A stretch of DNA of 64,000 nt. It comes from Candidatus Kouleothrix ribensis (GTDB lineage Bacteria > Chloroflexota > Chloroflexia > Chloroflexales > Roseiflexaceae). Where the stretch lies: positions 868,001-932,000 of the forward strand of contig JADKGW010000001.1 of NCBI GenBank assembly GCA_016722075.1, given 5' to 3'. Under the pieces are notes generated by a model. The model was given only the letters and a program-made list of their open reading frames with translations, had not been told where the DNA came from and ran no database searches. Positions 27,680 through 36,842 of this stretch are shown one piece after another. The position numbers and the translations under genes were made by a program. How positions within the stretch are numbered: the first letter of the stretch is position 1; each line of letters begins with the position of its first letter.

Positions 27680-29137
27680 TTATTGAAGCTGAATGCCAAT
27701 AATTGCGTTTTTGCCCGGCTGTGTTTTCGCCAATTTGAGCGCCAAATACACTTCTTGAAACGATTTACCATAACCAATAGAACACGTCAATCCTGAGGTT
27801 GTGTCATAATAGATTTCTTGCATCTTTTTCAAGGTATCTTCGTTGAATTTCCCTTTAAACAGTATATCATCTCCCGCTTCAAAAACAATAGTGCTTTTCT
27901 TGGATTTCTCTTGTATGAATTTTGATATCAATGAAAGAGCTTCTTTCACCGAGGAGCTTAATTTTTGGAACTTTTCCTGGTCGCTATTTGCAATAAATAG
28001 CTCCTCCAAAATTATACCAGTATCATCACCGTCAAGGCCATAATAGAATATATCACTGGACTTGGTGTCGTTATCCGATAAACGAACAATTTGTTTTGGT
28101 TTTTGTGCTTTGTTACTCCCAGAAAGTATTGGGAATATGATATCTGTATACATTTCAATGAATGGGAAGGAAAGCTTTACCGAGAGATCTGCCTTAAATC
28201 GCTCTAGATCTGTTAGAAGACGGCCTTTATGAGTTGTGCTATTTCTTAAATATTTGACAAATTCGTTAAATCTTTTCAGAAACTCTGTATCAAATTCATA
28301 TGGTGCTTCTTTTTCAATCTTCGCGTAGATCACGTCTAATTTGTTTCCTAATGTGCGGCGATCTAGCTTTTCGTTTTGGCCCGAAAATACATACTTTGTT
28401 AGTAATAGGCCGATTAAATCTTCTATACTTGAAGAAATAGATGAAGCCGCTATCCTATATATAGCATTATCCCTTTTTCTGTCGCCTAAAAACTTCAGAT
28501 CTATAGAGTGAAGTAAATTGTCTTGGAAAAACTTTTTGTCGGCTATATTCGGATCGATGGCATGATACTTATTTGTATAACGTTCTACTATCCTTTTATA
28601 TCGTACCATCTCTGAAATATCCAGGTATGCAATACTATCTAATTTAGTACTGTCAGGTGCTGGTATATAACTTGGGAGTAACACATCGAGTAATAGAAAT
28701 CCTCGCTCACTTGTTCTCTTGGAAAGTTCAATAATATCAATGATATATGCATGCTTTAAATCTAATATGTAAGCAGCAACAGAAAGAATATTCTTCTGGA
28801 GAGTTGTGCCATTTGTTAGATCGACTAGAAAATGTGATCCTTCTGAATTACCTTTGATGATCATCTCAATATAATTAACAAACTTCTTAATGGATTCTTC
28901 TTCGGTCGATATCTCTATGATTTTCTCTGCAAATAAATCTCTACCTATATTGTTATTTTTGAGGTGATCTACCCATCCAGTCTCTTTGTTAAGTCGAATC
29001 TGAGATTCTTCCGAGTGTATAACAAAAATGTTGCTTAGAGGCTCTTTAAATATATCTAAAGCCTTAGCATTTGCTGCTAGGATAGAATTGGCAAATGTAA
29101 ACTGATTCACATTACCGAGAATGATTAATGTAACCAT
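27680..29137 (-). CDS. CARF-HEPN-mCpol signalling protein, 485 aa
   Basis: Three parts are visible. Residues 1-150 look like a CARF ligand-binding domain: MVTLIILGNVNQF at the start and FLVDLTNGTTLQKNILSVAAYI at 103-124, the conserved turn of CARF folds. Residues 180-330 are helical and contain VKYLRNSTTHKGRL with RNSTTH (298-303), the R-x4-H motif of HEPN ribonucleases. Residues 360-482 match the minimal Cas10-like polymerase (mCpol): FYYGLDGDDTGI (369-374) and VFEAGDDILF (421-424) supply the metal-binding acidic residues, and TSGLTCSIGYGKSFQEVY follows. I infer that the protein makes a nucleotide signal and responds to it. It is co-oriented with the Csx15-like gene 42 bases upstream. Confidence 0.83.
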   Translation of the reverse strand: MVTLIILGNVNQFTFANSILAANAKALDIFKEPLSNIFVIHSEESQIRLNKETGWVDHLKNNNIGRDLFAEKIIEISTEEESIKKFVNYIEMIIKGNSEGSHFLVDLTNGTTLQKNILSVAAYILDLKHAYIIDIIELSKRTSERGFLLLDVLLPSYIPAPDSTKLDSIAYLDISEMVRYKRIVERYTNKYHAIDPNIADKKFFQDNLLHSIDLKFLGDRKRDNAIYRIAASSISSSIEDLIGLLLTKYVFSGQNEKLDRRTLGNKLDVIYAKIEKEAPYEFDTEFLKRFNEFVKYLRNSTTHKGRLLTDLERFKADLSVKLSFPFIEMYTDIIFPILSGSNKAQKPKQIVRLSDNDTKSSDIFYYGLDGDDTGIILEELFIANSDQEKFQKLSSSVKEALSLISKFIQEKSKKSTIVFEAGDDILFKGKFNEDTLKKMQEIYYDTTSGLTCSIGYGKSFQEVYLALKLAKTQPGKNAIIGIQLQ

Positions 29138-29179
29138 AGTTGCCTCTTACTTATTAATAGTCTGATAATTGCTAAATAT

Positions 29180-29557
29180 TCATCGACGGTTACGCGCTGC
29201 ATCGCGCAAGGCTTGCAGGCTAATGATTTCTGCGATTTCATAACGTGGGGGTCTTGCACCTTGCACCGGACGAATGTTGAGAATTGCAGGGAAGTAACCA
29301 GATCTGCCATGTAACTCCGCAATAAGAGCTAAGGCCACGGGTCCAAGATTGGGTGGACTGATTACGATTGATATTGTTGCCCACTCGTGAGGATCAAGAT
29401 TAGCTTTGTCCGCTAAATCTCTGGCGACTTTAGCAAAAGGACGACTACGATCGACCTGTGAAGAAATCATACGAACGGTAGGTTGTTCGCCTAGCAAAGC
29501 TGTAGCTTGAGCGAGTTGCTCTTTTGTGAGAGGGTGGCCGTAATTTAGGATTAACAT
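29180..29557 (-). CDS. Csx15-like CRISPR-associated protein, 125 aa
   Basis: The sequence fits the Csx15 family: MLILNYGHPLTKEQLAQATAL at the start, VDRSRPFAKVARDLADKA, the mid-domain ISPPNLGPVALALIAELHGR followed by SGYFPAILNIRPV, and the ending PPRYEIAEIISLQALRDAARNRR-like tail. Csx15 is associated with type III CRISPR signalling and has been linked to ring-nuclease (cyclic nucleotide degrading) activity. The ATG at 29555-29557 is chosen because homologues begin there. TATAAT ends one base before it, so transcription may be leaderless. First gene of a two-gene cassette with the mCpol gene. Confidence 0.8.
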   Translation of the reverse strand: MLILNYGHPLTKEQLAQATALLGEQPTVRMISSQVDRSRPFAKVARDLADKANLDPHEWATISIVISPPNLGPVALALIAELHGRSGYFPAILNIRPVQGARPPRYEIAEIISLQALRDAARNRR

Positions 29558-29651
29558 AATTATAGCCCATTGTAATCTCGTTCCGAGACAACCTGAGCGA
29601 TTATAGCATATAGACAAATGAGACAGTAAAGTGATAGAGCAGGAAGAAGCG

Positions 29652-29778
29652 GTCCAACGCCTGGCGCATCAGCCGCGCCGCCTACATAGATCGGGATGGC
29701 GTGCGTACGACATCTAAGTTCCAAAATCGCGCCGATCGCGCCGCCGGAACGGCGTCAGGCTGCATGCGCATGTTGGGC
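29652..29778 (-). other. attC site 36
   Basis: Long site, attC of the small membrane-peptide cassette. Boxes GTCCAAC and GTTGGGC; unique loop. Confidence 0.88.
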
Positions 29779-29926
29779 GGCACTTCAGTACCGGTGTACA
29801 TAAAATACTGGATAGTGATTAGGCAGCAGTGTTCGTGTTCGTGGCTATTTATGGATGCTCACTCGTTCGCGCTTCTATCATTGCTTTGGCAACCAGCAAT
29901 AATGCGAGAGGCGATGACTATACTGG

Positions 29927-30070
29927 CTATGATAGTTCGCTGTACGCAATCCCGATCAACAACAGGATACTGATGAGCACGAGCATCCACTTGATCCAGG
30001 TCGGCACAAAGCGATGGAGATCGGGAAACACTTCGGATAGCGAATCAAGGATGAGTTCAAGTATAATCAT
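29927..30070 (-). CDS. Small membrane peptide, 47 aa
   Basis: The reading frame starts MIILELILDSLSEVFPDLHR and has one strong membrane segment, IKWMLVLISILLLIGIAY, near its end. No clear ribosome site is visible beyond GAAAAGA. It is the only plausible gene of the cassette between attC 36 and 37, on the same strand as its neighbours. Function unknown; it could be a toxin-like or regulatory peptide. Confidence 0.6.
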   Translation of the reverse strand: MIILELILDSLSEVFPDLHRFVPTWIKWMLVLISILLLIGIAYSELS

Positions 30071-30279
30071 AGGATTATCTTTTCACTGTCCGTATGGTAT
30101 GCACTGCCTATTTGACGGTCTTGGCTTGATTGACCGCAGCGTATCCCTACCATAGCCAACAAACGTATGGTGTCTGCAAAGATGCGGAGCAGTAGCGCAT
30201 CGCGCCACTCTATTCTACGCACTCGCCTGCCTTCATGTTTCAGAGAGCAATAATCCGAGGAACAACTACAGAGCGCTTT

Positions 30280-30455
30280 GGCTCTTCGGGAATTGCCGTG
30301 AAGCCGAAATGGACTTTGGCACATTAGGAAGACCTGGAAGGGTTCTCCCCGATTTTGTATCTGAGAGGTTATGAACACCATCTCACGCATGGCTTTCTAA
30401 TGCGCCAAACTAGGCCTAAAGCACGCATGTTTTCCACGGGAAACCCTGAAGAGCC
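30280..30455. mobile_element. ISL3-type MITE, copy 2
   Basis: 176 bases, ends GGCTCTTCGGGAATTGCCGT and inverted GGCTCTTCAGGGTTTCCCGT. The 8-base duplication AGCGCTTT flanks it (30272-30279 and 30456-30463), as expected for ISL3. Confidence 0.88.
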
Positions 30456-30488
30456 AGCGCTTTTTGTGGTGTTGAGTTGATGAGTGCA

Positions 30489-30616
30489 GCCCAACGGCCT
30501 GCGCATCAGCCGCGCCGCACCCAGCGATCGGGATGGCGTTTGGGTTGATGATACCACAGAAAATCGGCACGATCTCGGTCGCCGGAACGGCGTCAGGCTG
30601 CATGCGCTGGTTGGGC
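30489..30616 (-). other. attC site 37
   Basis: Long site closing the gene-less copy 30617-30974. Boxes GCCCAAC and GTTGGGC; loop family H. Confidence 0.9.
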
Positions 30617-30974
30617 GGCACCACGCCGGAGGGCCGCGCTGACCTGCCAGCCATGTTGGCGCCCGCGGGCGCGGCCTGGGGTAGAGTCCGAGGGCGTTCC
30701 TTTTCAGCGCTGCTGGGCGCGATGGCGGTCGGATGCGTTTCCCCGCGATGGCGCCCGAGGGCGCTGCCGGCGATTCCGTTCCCACGCGCTGGCGGTCGGA
30801 TGCGTTCCCGGTGACGCCGCCCGAGGGCGTTTCCCGTGATGGCCTGTCCAGGCAATGGATGCCTTCCCCGTGATGGCGCTCGCATGCCCGATTCACACGG
30901 GTTGGCGATCAGGCTGCAGCAATCACCGGGCTGAGTTATGCGGTGGCTGCTCATCCCATGGTTCGCTCGTGCCC
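30617..30974 (-). repeat. Gene-less cassette body, single
   Basis: A 358-base copy. Confidence 0.9.
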
Positions 30975-31080
30975 GCCCAACGCGCTGCGCATCAGCCGCC
31001 GCGAGCGCGCTGCACAAGTAAGCGTCAAAATAGCACCGATCTCGCGCGCGAAGCGGTCGGGCTGCATGCGCATGTTCGGC
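30975..31080 (-). other. attC site 38
   Basis: Short site, attC of the first PPOX cassette. Boxes GCCCAAC and GTTCGGC. Confidence 0.87.
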
Positions 31081-31110
31081 CGCAGCCGAGCTCTATGCTT
31101 ATTGGCATGA

Positions 31111-31599
31111 TCAGGATTCTGAAGCTTTATCCGTATTTGCTGCCCACTTTCGATGTAGCTCGGCATAGTGGTGTTCCCACTGGCTGCGAATAGCTCCCTC
31201 GGTTGTGCCGTCGTCATAGGCAGGTGAGATCAACGCTGCAGCCGAAGTGATCGTGATCAACACGATCGCCTGAATGACCGCTTGGCTGCCTCGCTGGCGG
31301 TAGAATTGTAAGATCGCATCATAGTGTACACCACTGGTGAGTACTTCGGCGGTTCCTTTGAAGCGGTAGCCTTTCCGAGCACATGGATCAACGACATTCA
31401 CTTCAATATGCGGATTGTGGCGGAGGTTGGCAATTGTGCCAGGAGAGTGGATGTCTGCAAAGACGAGATGCTCGTCATCCCAAGCGATAGTGGTGCCTTT
31501 GGGAGAGAGGTTCGGGGTTCCATCTGGGCAGACGGTGGCCACAAACCCCAGGCGTTGCTCATCGAGCAAGCGTTTCATCTCGGGCGAAAGTATCGGCAT
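31111..31599 (-). CDS. Pyridoxamine 5'-phosphate oxidase family protein (copy A)
   Basis: A 162-aa split-barrel flavin-binding protein. MKRLLDEQRLGFVATVCPDGTPNLSPKGTT is the first strand pair with the usual C-P-D-G-x-P-N turn, followed by LVFADIHSPGTIANLRHNPHIEVNVVDP, the FMN phosphate region. Members act on varied flavin or haem-related substrates. The ATG at 31597-31599 has GGAG six bases upstream. A related but frameshifted cassette gene lies at 55340-55829. Confidence 0.87.
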   Translation of the reverse strand: MPILSPEMKRLLDEQRLGFVATVCPDGTPNLSPKGTTIAWDDEHLVFADIHSPGTIANLRHNPHIEVNVVDPCARKGYRFKGTAEVLTSGVHYDAILQFYRQRGSQAVIQAIVLITITSAAALISPAYDDGTTEGAIRSQWEHHYAELHRKWAANTDKASES

Positions 31600-31755
31600 G
31601 GTGTACTCCGAGTGTGAGACCACCAAGGTGGAAGTTCCAGACAGCAACAAGGTTCAATCTCAGGCAAAATAGTATGTCAACGTGTGGAGAGAGTCAAGGC
31701 GAAAGAAGCGATGCAGTGAAGCACTTCGTGAGGAGATGAGGCTATTGGACTGACG

Positions 31756-31882
31756 GCCGAACGCCTCGCGCATCAGCCGCGCCGCCAGATCGATCGGGAA
31801 TGCTTTCTCAACACGTATACCACGCAAAATCGGCGCGATCTCGCTCGCCGGAACGGCGTCCGGCTGCATGCGCTGGTTGGGC
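31756..31882 (-). other. attC site 39
   Basis: Long site closing the gene-less copy 31883-32240. Boxes GCCGAAC and GTTGGGC; loop family C. Confidence 0.9.
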
Positions 31883-32726
31883 GGCACCACCCCGGAGGGC
31901 CGCGCTGACCTGCCGGACGTGCTGGCGCCCGAGGGCGCTACCTGGGATGGCGTTCGAATGCGTTTCTTCCCAGCGCTGACCGGCGTGATGACGGTTGGAT
32001 GCGCTGCCTGCGATACCGCCCGAGGGCGCTGCCGGCGATTCCGTTCCCACCACGACGGCGGCCGGATGCGTTCCCGGTGATGGCGCCCGCAGGCCTTCCC
32101 TGTGATGGCCTGTCCAGGCACAGGATGCGTTCCCTGCGACCGCGCTCGGATGCCTGATTCGCGCGCGTTGGCAGTCAGGCCACGGCAATCACGGGGTTGA
32201 ATCATACGCTGACCGTTCATCGCATGGGTTGCTCGTGCCCGCCCAACGCGCTGCGCATCAGCCGCGCCGCCGCGATAGATCGGGACTGCCTTCATCTCCA
32301 TGATACCACGAACAATCGCGACGATCTCGGTCGCCGGAACGGCGTCGGGCTGCATGCGCTGGTTGGGCGGCACCACGCCGGAGGGCCGTGCTGACCTGCC
32401 AGCCATGTTGGCGCCCACAGGCGCTGCTTGGGACGGCGTCCGCAGGCGTTCCTTCCCAGCGCTGGTGGCCGCGACGACGGTCGGATGCCCTTCCTCGTGA
32501 TGGCGCCCGAGGGCGTTGCCCGCGATTGCGTTCCCACCACGATGGCGGCCGGATGCGTTCAGGGTGATGCCGTCCGTAGGCGTTCCCGGTGCTAGCCTGT
32601 CCAGGCATGGAATGCGTTGCCCGTGATGGCGCGCGGATGCCCGATTCGGGCGCGTTGGCGATCAGGCCGCGGCAATCACCGGGCTGAATCTGCGCTGGTC
32701 GCTCATCACATGGTTCGCTCGTGCCC
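31883..32726 (-). repeat. Pair of gene-less cassettes
   Basis: Bodies at 31883-32240 and 32369-32726. The second, with attC 40, is nearly identical to the cassette at 58369-58856. Confidence 0.9.
32241..32368 (-). other. attC site 40
   Basis: Long site closing the gene-less copy 32369-32726. Boxes GCCCAAC and GTTGGGC; loop family I. Confidence 0.9.
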
Positions 32727-32828
32727 GCCCAACGGTTTGGCATTCAGCTGCCGCGAGCGCGCCGGGAAGCCCTTCAAAATGCCAACGATCTCGCGCGCGA
32801 AGCGGTCAGCTGTAATGCCGGGTTAGCC
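32727..32828 (-). other. attC site 41
   Basis: Short site with ATTCAGCTGCCGCGAGCG arm, attC of the DUF1152 cassette. Boxes GCCCAAC and GTTAGCC. Confidence 0.86.
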
Positions 32829-32833
32829 GCCGC

Positions 32834-33787
32834 CTACAACGGAATCGTGCTTGATCGCCGGAGAGTCAGCCTACGGCGGGCCGCCAGCGCCTCGCGGATT
32901 GCATCTTGAAAGCTGTTAGTATCTTTGATGGCTGATAAGACTTCATGTTGCGCGGCCACCTTGGGAAAGTCATAGAACCAATAGAGTGCCATAAGCGGGG
33001 AAATCCATAACCGGCTCCCCTGCGTTTTCTCGGTCAAGTGATAGTTCCCGTATTCACCCCGTACGGCCGAAATAATCGAGGCATTGATCACACTCGGATC
33101 TTGAAATGGCTGTTGATGCACCGCCAGTACCGCAGCTTCATACGCACGATACTCTGGCATGGCCTTCGTCAGCGCACACATGCCCAAGAAGGCATCCCGT
33201 TGTGCCAGGTCGGCCATATTTTCAAGAATGTGCGTATGCGTGATTTCGCGTTCAGCGCCAAAACCAATACAGACGAGAATCTGGGTAAGCCTTGTCGGGA
33301 GATCGACCAGCGCGGCCATGGAGACCGAATCCTCGACAAACGTGCCAGGCTCAGCTTCGCTGCCGCGCGCCAGGCTGTCGATGCCGCCATCAATCAGCAG
33401 CACGGTATCAATCTGCAAATGATCAATCAAACGCTGATAATTGACACGGAGTGGCTGGACCCCAGTCTTGTGGAAAGCCCAGATTGGAATGGCTTCCTGG
33501 CGTGTGGTTTGGAACCATTGCGCGAGATAGAGTTCAGGAAAGTAGACGACGAGCTGGTGATAGTCCGCCGTGACGCCGACCAATGTGTCCGTGAGCCGGA
33601 TACCGCCCGTGAACGAGTGAATATCGGAGAAGCTATAGTTGGCGAGATGCGCCTGATAGCCACGCGCCCGCAGATAGAAATAGAGCGGCAGACCGCAGAA
33701 AAGATCAAAGCCGCCTCCAATGCCGGTAATAAGAATCGAGCGGCTGTCCGTGAGATGATCGAGAATCGGAAGATTGAACGTCGACAT
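32834..33787 (-). CDS. DUF1152 family protein, 317 aa
   Basis: The N-terminus SILITGIGGGFDLFCGLPLYFYLR with the glycine-rich turn, the NYSFSDIHSF strand and LLIDGGIDSLARGSEAEPGT are typical of the DUF1152 family, which has an alpha/beta fold of unknown activity. Its length is usual for the family. The stop lies 5 bases from the attC box, so nearly the whole cassette is gene. Function unknown; the conserved Gly and Asp positions suggest a small-molecule binding or hydrolytic role. Confidence 0.85.
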   Translation of the reverse strand: MSTFNLPILDHLTDSRSILITGIGGGFDLFCGLPLYFYLRARGYQAHLANYSFSDIHSFTGGIRLTDTLVGVTADYHQLVVYFPELYLAQWFQTTRQEAIPIWAFHKTGVQPLRVNYQRLIDHLQIDTVLLIDGGIDSLARGSEAEPGTFVEDSVSMAALVDLPTRLTQILVCIGFGAEREITHTHILENMADLAQRDAFLGMCALTKAMPEYRAYEAAVLAVHQQPFQDPSVINASIISAVRGEYGNYHLTEKTQGSRLWISPLMALYWFYDFPKVAAQHEVLSAIKDTNSFQDAIREALAARRRLTLRRSSTIPL

Positions 33788-33874
33788 AGGTGCTCCGATC
33801 TGCTGGCAAAGATGAGGTTATTTATGTGAGTGTACCACAGAACAGGAGCGACGGGCACAAGGATGGCAAGAGGC

Positions 33875-34003
33875 GGCTAACGCCTGGCGCATCAGCCGCG
33901 CCGCCGGATAGATCGGGACTGCGTTCCCGGTGATTCCAACCGTCAAAATCGGCGCGATCTCGCTCGACGCGGAGCGGCGTCGGGCTGCATGCGCTGGTTG
34001 GGC
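33875..34003 (-). other. attC site 42
   Basis: Long site closing the gene-less copy 34004-34361. Boxes GGCTAAC and GTTGGGC; loop family R. Confidence 0.9.
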
Positions 34004-34361
34004 GGCACCACGCCGACGGCACGGGACAACCTGCCGGCGGTGTTGGCGCCCGAGGGCGCTGCCTGGCATGACGCCCGAGGGCGTTCCGCTTCAGCGCAGT
34101 TGGGCGCGATGGCGGTCGGATGCGTGCCGCGCGATGGCGCTCGAGGGCGTTCTCGGCGATTCCGTTCCCACCACGATGGCGGCCGGATGCACTGCCTGGG
34201 ATGGCGCCCGAGGGCGTTTCCCGTGATGGCCTGTCCAGGCAATGCATGCGTTTCTCGTGACGGCGCTCGGATGCCCGATTCGCACGCGTTGGCGGTCAGG
34301 TTGCAGCAATCACGGGGTTGAATCGGGCGCTGGCGTTCCATCGCATAGCCCGTTCGTGCCC
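34004..34361 (-). repeat. Gene-less cassette body, single
   Basis: A 358-base copy. Its left end reads ACGCCGACGGCACGGGAC, as in the copy at 10207-10564. Confidence 0.9.
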
Positions 34362-34488
34362 GCCCAACGCCTCGCGCATCAGCCGCGCCGCCACGATAGA
34401 TCGGGATCGTCTTCACGCCATGATACCACGGAAAATGGCCACGATCTCGGTCGCCGGCACGGCGTCGGGCTGCATGCGCATGTTGGGC
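34362..34488 (-). other. attC site 43
   Basis: Long site, attC of the 179-aa membrane-protein cassette. Boxes GCCCAAC and GTTGGGC; loop family A. Confidence 0.88.
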
Positions 34489-34505
34489 CGTAGCCCAGCA
34501 GCAAC

Positions 34506-35045
34506 TTATAGTCTCGGCTCCATCGACAAAATCGCAACCAAGAGATCTTTGATCGTTTCCGCTTCCACTTTGACACTGATGAGCAACACACCATAGAGCA
34601 CCATCACCGGAACGATTGCGCATGGTATGAGGATAAAGTTCCGGCTGAAGAGCGCTGCCAGGAAACATGCGAATGGCAGCCACAGACTGAGGGCAAATAC
34701 GGCATACCCGAAGTCGAGGTGCATCTTCAGCTCAAGGAGTGAACCTTCGCGATCAGCACGGAGACTGCCATGGGTGGTTAAGACCCATTTCTTATAGCCA
34801 TATGGGCCACGCAGCGTGAGCTGATCATTTGTGAATTGCCCTTGGTAGCGGCGGCGATCCTGAAAAATGCCCGAACCGGATGTGTGTTCGAATCCGGATT
34901 GTAGCTGATCATAGAGGCGCTGGCGTGCCTGATCAAGGCTCAGCGGCGAGTAAATTGTCACGTGGCTGACTGGCAGGAAGAATGTAATGAGTTGTCTTGG
35001 CAATGATGAATAGTGTTCAACCGGACGGACTGTGCGAGCAGGCAT
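34506..35045 (-). CDS. Membrane protein with two C-terminal TM helices, 179 aa
   Basis: Unrecognised. The first about 110 residues are soluble and beta-rich (HVTIYSPLSLDQARQRLYDQL, YQGQFTNDQLTLRGPYGYKKW). Two membrane segments follow: YAVFALSLWLPFACFLAALF and ILIPCAIVPVMVLYGVLLI. I start it at 35043-35045 (MPARTVRPVEHY), the first ATG that leaves a sensible N-terminus. It is alone in its cassette. Confidence 0.75.
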   Translation of the reverse strand: MPARTVRPVEHYSSLPRQLITFFLPVSHVTIYSPLSLDQARQRLYDQLQSGFEHTSGSGIFQDRRRYQGQFTNDQLTLRGPYGYKKWVLTTHGSLRADREGSLLELKMHLDFGYAVFALSLWLPFACFLAALFSRNFILIPCAIVPVMVLYGVLLISVKVEAETIKDLLVAILSMEPRL

Positions 35046-35174
35046 ATGCCGATCCTCGGTAAGCGTGCAGGCCAAGCACGCAGAAATGCACTCAGTTCTG
35101 GTGCATGTACGGCGATGACAGCGATTGGTTTCATGTTCGCGAGCCCTGCAATGGAGTAAACGTTCGAGGCTGCG

Positions 35175-35302
35175 GCCCAACGCGTGGCCCATCAGCCGCG
35201 CCGCCCCGATAGATCGGGAAAACGGTTGGGCCAAATCCAGCTTTCAAAAAAGCGACGATCTTGTGGCCGCGAAGCGGCGTCGGCTGCATGGGCGGGTTGG
35301 GC
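35175..35302 (-). other. attC site 44
   Basis: Long site, attC of the 211-aa gene cassette. Boxes GCCCAAC and GTTGGGC; loop family M. Confidence 0.88.
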
Positions 35303-35320
35303 GGCAACTACGGTATTCGC

Positions 35321-35956
35321 TTATGGGCTGGCAAGTTGAGGGTTCTCCTTGCGAATAGTTTGTAATGCTTCCCCATAGAGCTTTCTCGCTGCGTGTTGAT
35401 CGAGCCACGTGTACATATTTTCGGCCTGGTCACCGAGGTGGAATGGCTTGGAATTGAAGCCAGCACGTAATCCTTGGCGCAAGGCAGCTATGGGAAGCCC
35501 AAGCGTCTGCAAGTACGGGACAATATCGATCAATCGCTGGCTGGCATCCTGCGGTTGAAAACTTCGCAAGGGATCGGCTTTGAGGGTGAAACGCCGGCGA
35601 CGCTTCAACCGGTGCTGACGGGTGGCCCACCGATAATGATCGACAAATGCTTCGACTGTTTCGACCAGTGGATCATCAGCTGCGATGGTGTTCGCCTCCG
35701 GCCAATACACTTTGGCTGCTACGACGAAGACGAGATCGCAGTAGAGGTGCGTGAAATTGGGAAAGGTATCGCCACTCACCCAGAAATTGATGTGGCCAAC
35801 AGCGGGTGACATCTGGGTAATATGGCAGTAGGTGTGGAGAAAGCGTGTATTCCACAGATATGGGTCTTGATTGCCGTTAATTGAGTCGTGGTACACAGCC
35901 AGTGTATCGAATCGCGACACGGCGCGGGGCGGATGATAGATGAGATACCCACTCAC
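35321..35956 (-). CDS. Hypothetical protein, 211 aa
   Basis: Not recognised. Soluble, with YLIYHPPRAVSRFDTLAVYHDS at the start, a beta-rich middle (HINFWVSGDTFPNFTHLYCDLVFVVA) and a basic RLKRRRRFTLKADPLRSF segment. I choose the GTG at 35954-35956, with GGAGG four bases upstream, because no ATG in frame is better placed. The style resembles the 221-aa protein at 8404-9069, but I see no clear homology between them. Confidence 0.72.
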   Translation of the reverse strand: MSGYLIYHPPRAVSRFDTLAVYHDSINGNQDPYLWNTRFLHTYCHITQMSPAVGHINFWVSGDTFPNFTHLYCDLVFVVAAKVYWPEANTIAADDPLVETVEAFVDHYRWATRQHRLKRRRRFTLKADPLRSFQPQDASQRLIDIVPYLQTLGLPIAALRQGLRAGFNSKPFHLGDQAENMYTWLDQHAARKLYGEALQTIRKENPQLASP

Positions 35957-36048
35957 AGTGCCTCCAGACAAGCGGACATCGTGTCCGGCCAACAACAGAG
36001 TATAGCGCGAGCACGGACAGTAGTTTGGAAGAACTTCGATAAGTTGCC

Positions 36049-36174
36049 GCCCAACGCCGGGCGCATCAGCCGCGCCGCCGAATAGATCGGGAGTGCCTTC
36101 ACCGCATGATAGCGCGCACAATCGGCACGATCTCGGTCGCCGGAACGGCGTCGGGCTGCATGCGCTGGTTGGGC
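36049..36174 (-). other. attC site 45
   Basis: Long site, attC of the lipocalin-like cassette. Boxes GCCCAAC and GTTGGGC; loop family G. Confidence 0.88.
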
Positions 36175-36204
36175 GGCACGTGGTCGTCCATACACGCCTA
36201 CTTC

Positions 36205-36687
36205 TTATTCCCGTTTGCGCGTGAACCGCATCACCCAATTGACTTCCCATTGCGCACCATGGTCTATCGAAAAAGCTTGCTCCCATCGTGCAGAATTGTC
36301 CGTGATGGCATCCCAGATGAAGCGAACGCGAATTGCTTGCCCATGAAAGGTATCATCTGCAAAAAAAGTACCGATCCCGTTCTCAAACGCACCAATGAGG
36401 GGTGGCTGCAATGCTGTGCCATTATCATCTACCCAATAGATGCTCCATAAGTGTGTGTGTCGATTAAAAATGCGCAGATTGAAGCCGCGTAATGGGCGTT
36501 CAGGTCGGTCAAAATCGATTTCATCGATATTCCCCAATCCCCCCAAGATAGGTTTCACAACATCGGTTGCGGGAAATTCCCACCACGCCTGTGAGCCCGC
36601 TAATCGCTTCTGTAACATGCGATTATGCACATGCCAGGTACCAAAATACCAGTCAAAGTCGTGTGCGCCAGGTGGAAATTCGTTCAT
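36205..36687 (-). CDS. DUF1579-like / lipocalin-like protein, 160 aa
   Basis: FDWYFGTWHVHNRMLQKRLAG at the start is the G-x-W strand of lipocalin-type barrels, followed by ATDVVKPILGGLGNIDEIDF, LWSIYWVDDNGTALQPPLIG, a repeated G-x-F-x2-D pattern (GIGTFFADDTFHGQ), and WEQAFSIDHGAQWEVNWVMRF at the end. This fits the DUF1579-type small barrels that bind unknown ligands. The ATG at 36685-36687 has GGAG upstream. It is alone in its cassette. Confidence 0.78.
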   Translation of the reverse strand: MNEFPPGAHDFDWYFGTWHVHNRMLQKRLAGSQAWWEFPATDVVKPILGGLGNIDEIDFDRPERPLRGFNLRIFNRHTHLWSIYWVDDNGTALQPPLIGAFENGIGTFFADDTFHGQAIRVRFIWDAITDNSARWEQAFSIDHGAQWEVNWVMRFTRKRE

Positions 36688-36758
36688 GATAAAGATATCT
36701 CCGTGTGACAATCGCCTGGTCGTATCGGGCATACGTTCATTATGTGCCGCCGAACGGT

Positions 36759-36842
36759 TGGGCATCAGCAACGGCGCACCAAACGATCGGGAACGCCATC
36801 AAACCACGTATACCACGGAAATCGCTCCAATTGTGTCGCCCG
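36759..36842 (-). other. attC site 46, right half lost
   Basis: Starts with GCCGAAC and the arm GGGCATCAGCAACGGCGC, with a loop like family C/A (CACGTATACCACGG). After AAATCGCTCCAATTGTGTCG, however, it passes straight into a gene-less body, and the second arm and GTTRRRY box are deleted. Confidence 0.7.

Noticed and set aside
33038..33829. Plus-strand frame of 263 codons opposite the DUF1152 gene
   Set aside because: Lies wholly antisense to a recognised protein family; no motif and wrong strand for the array.
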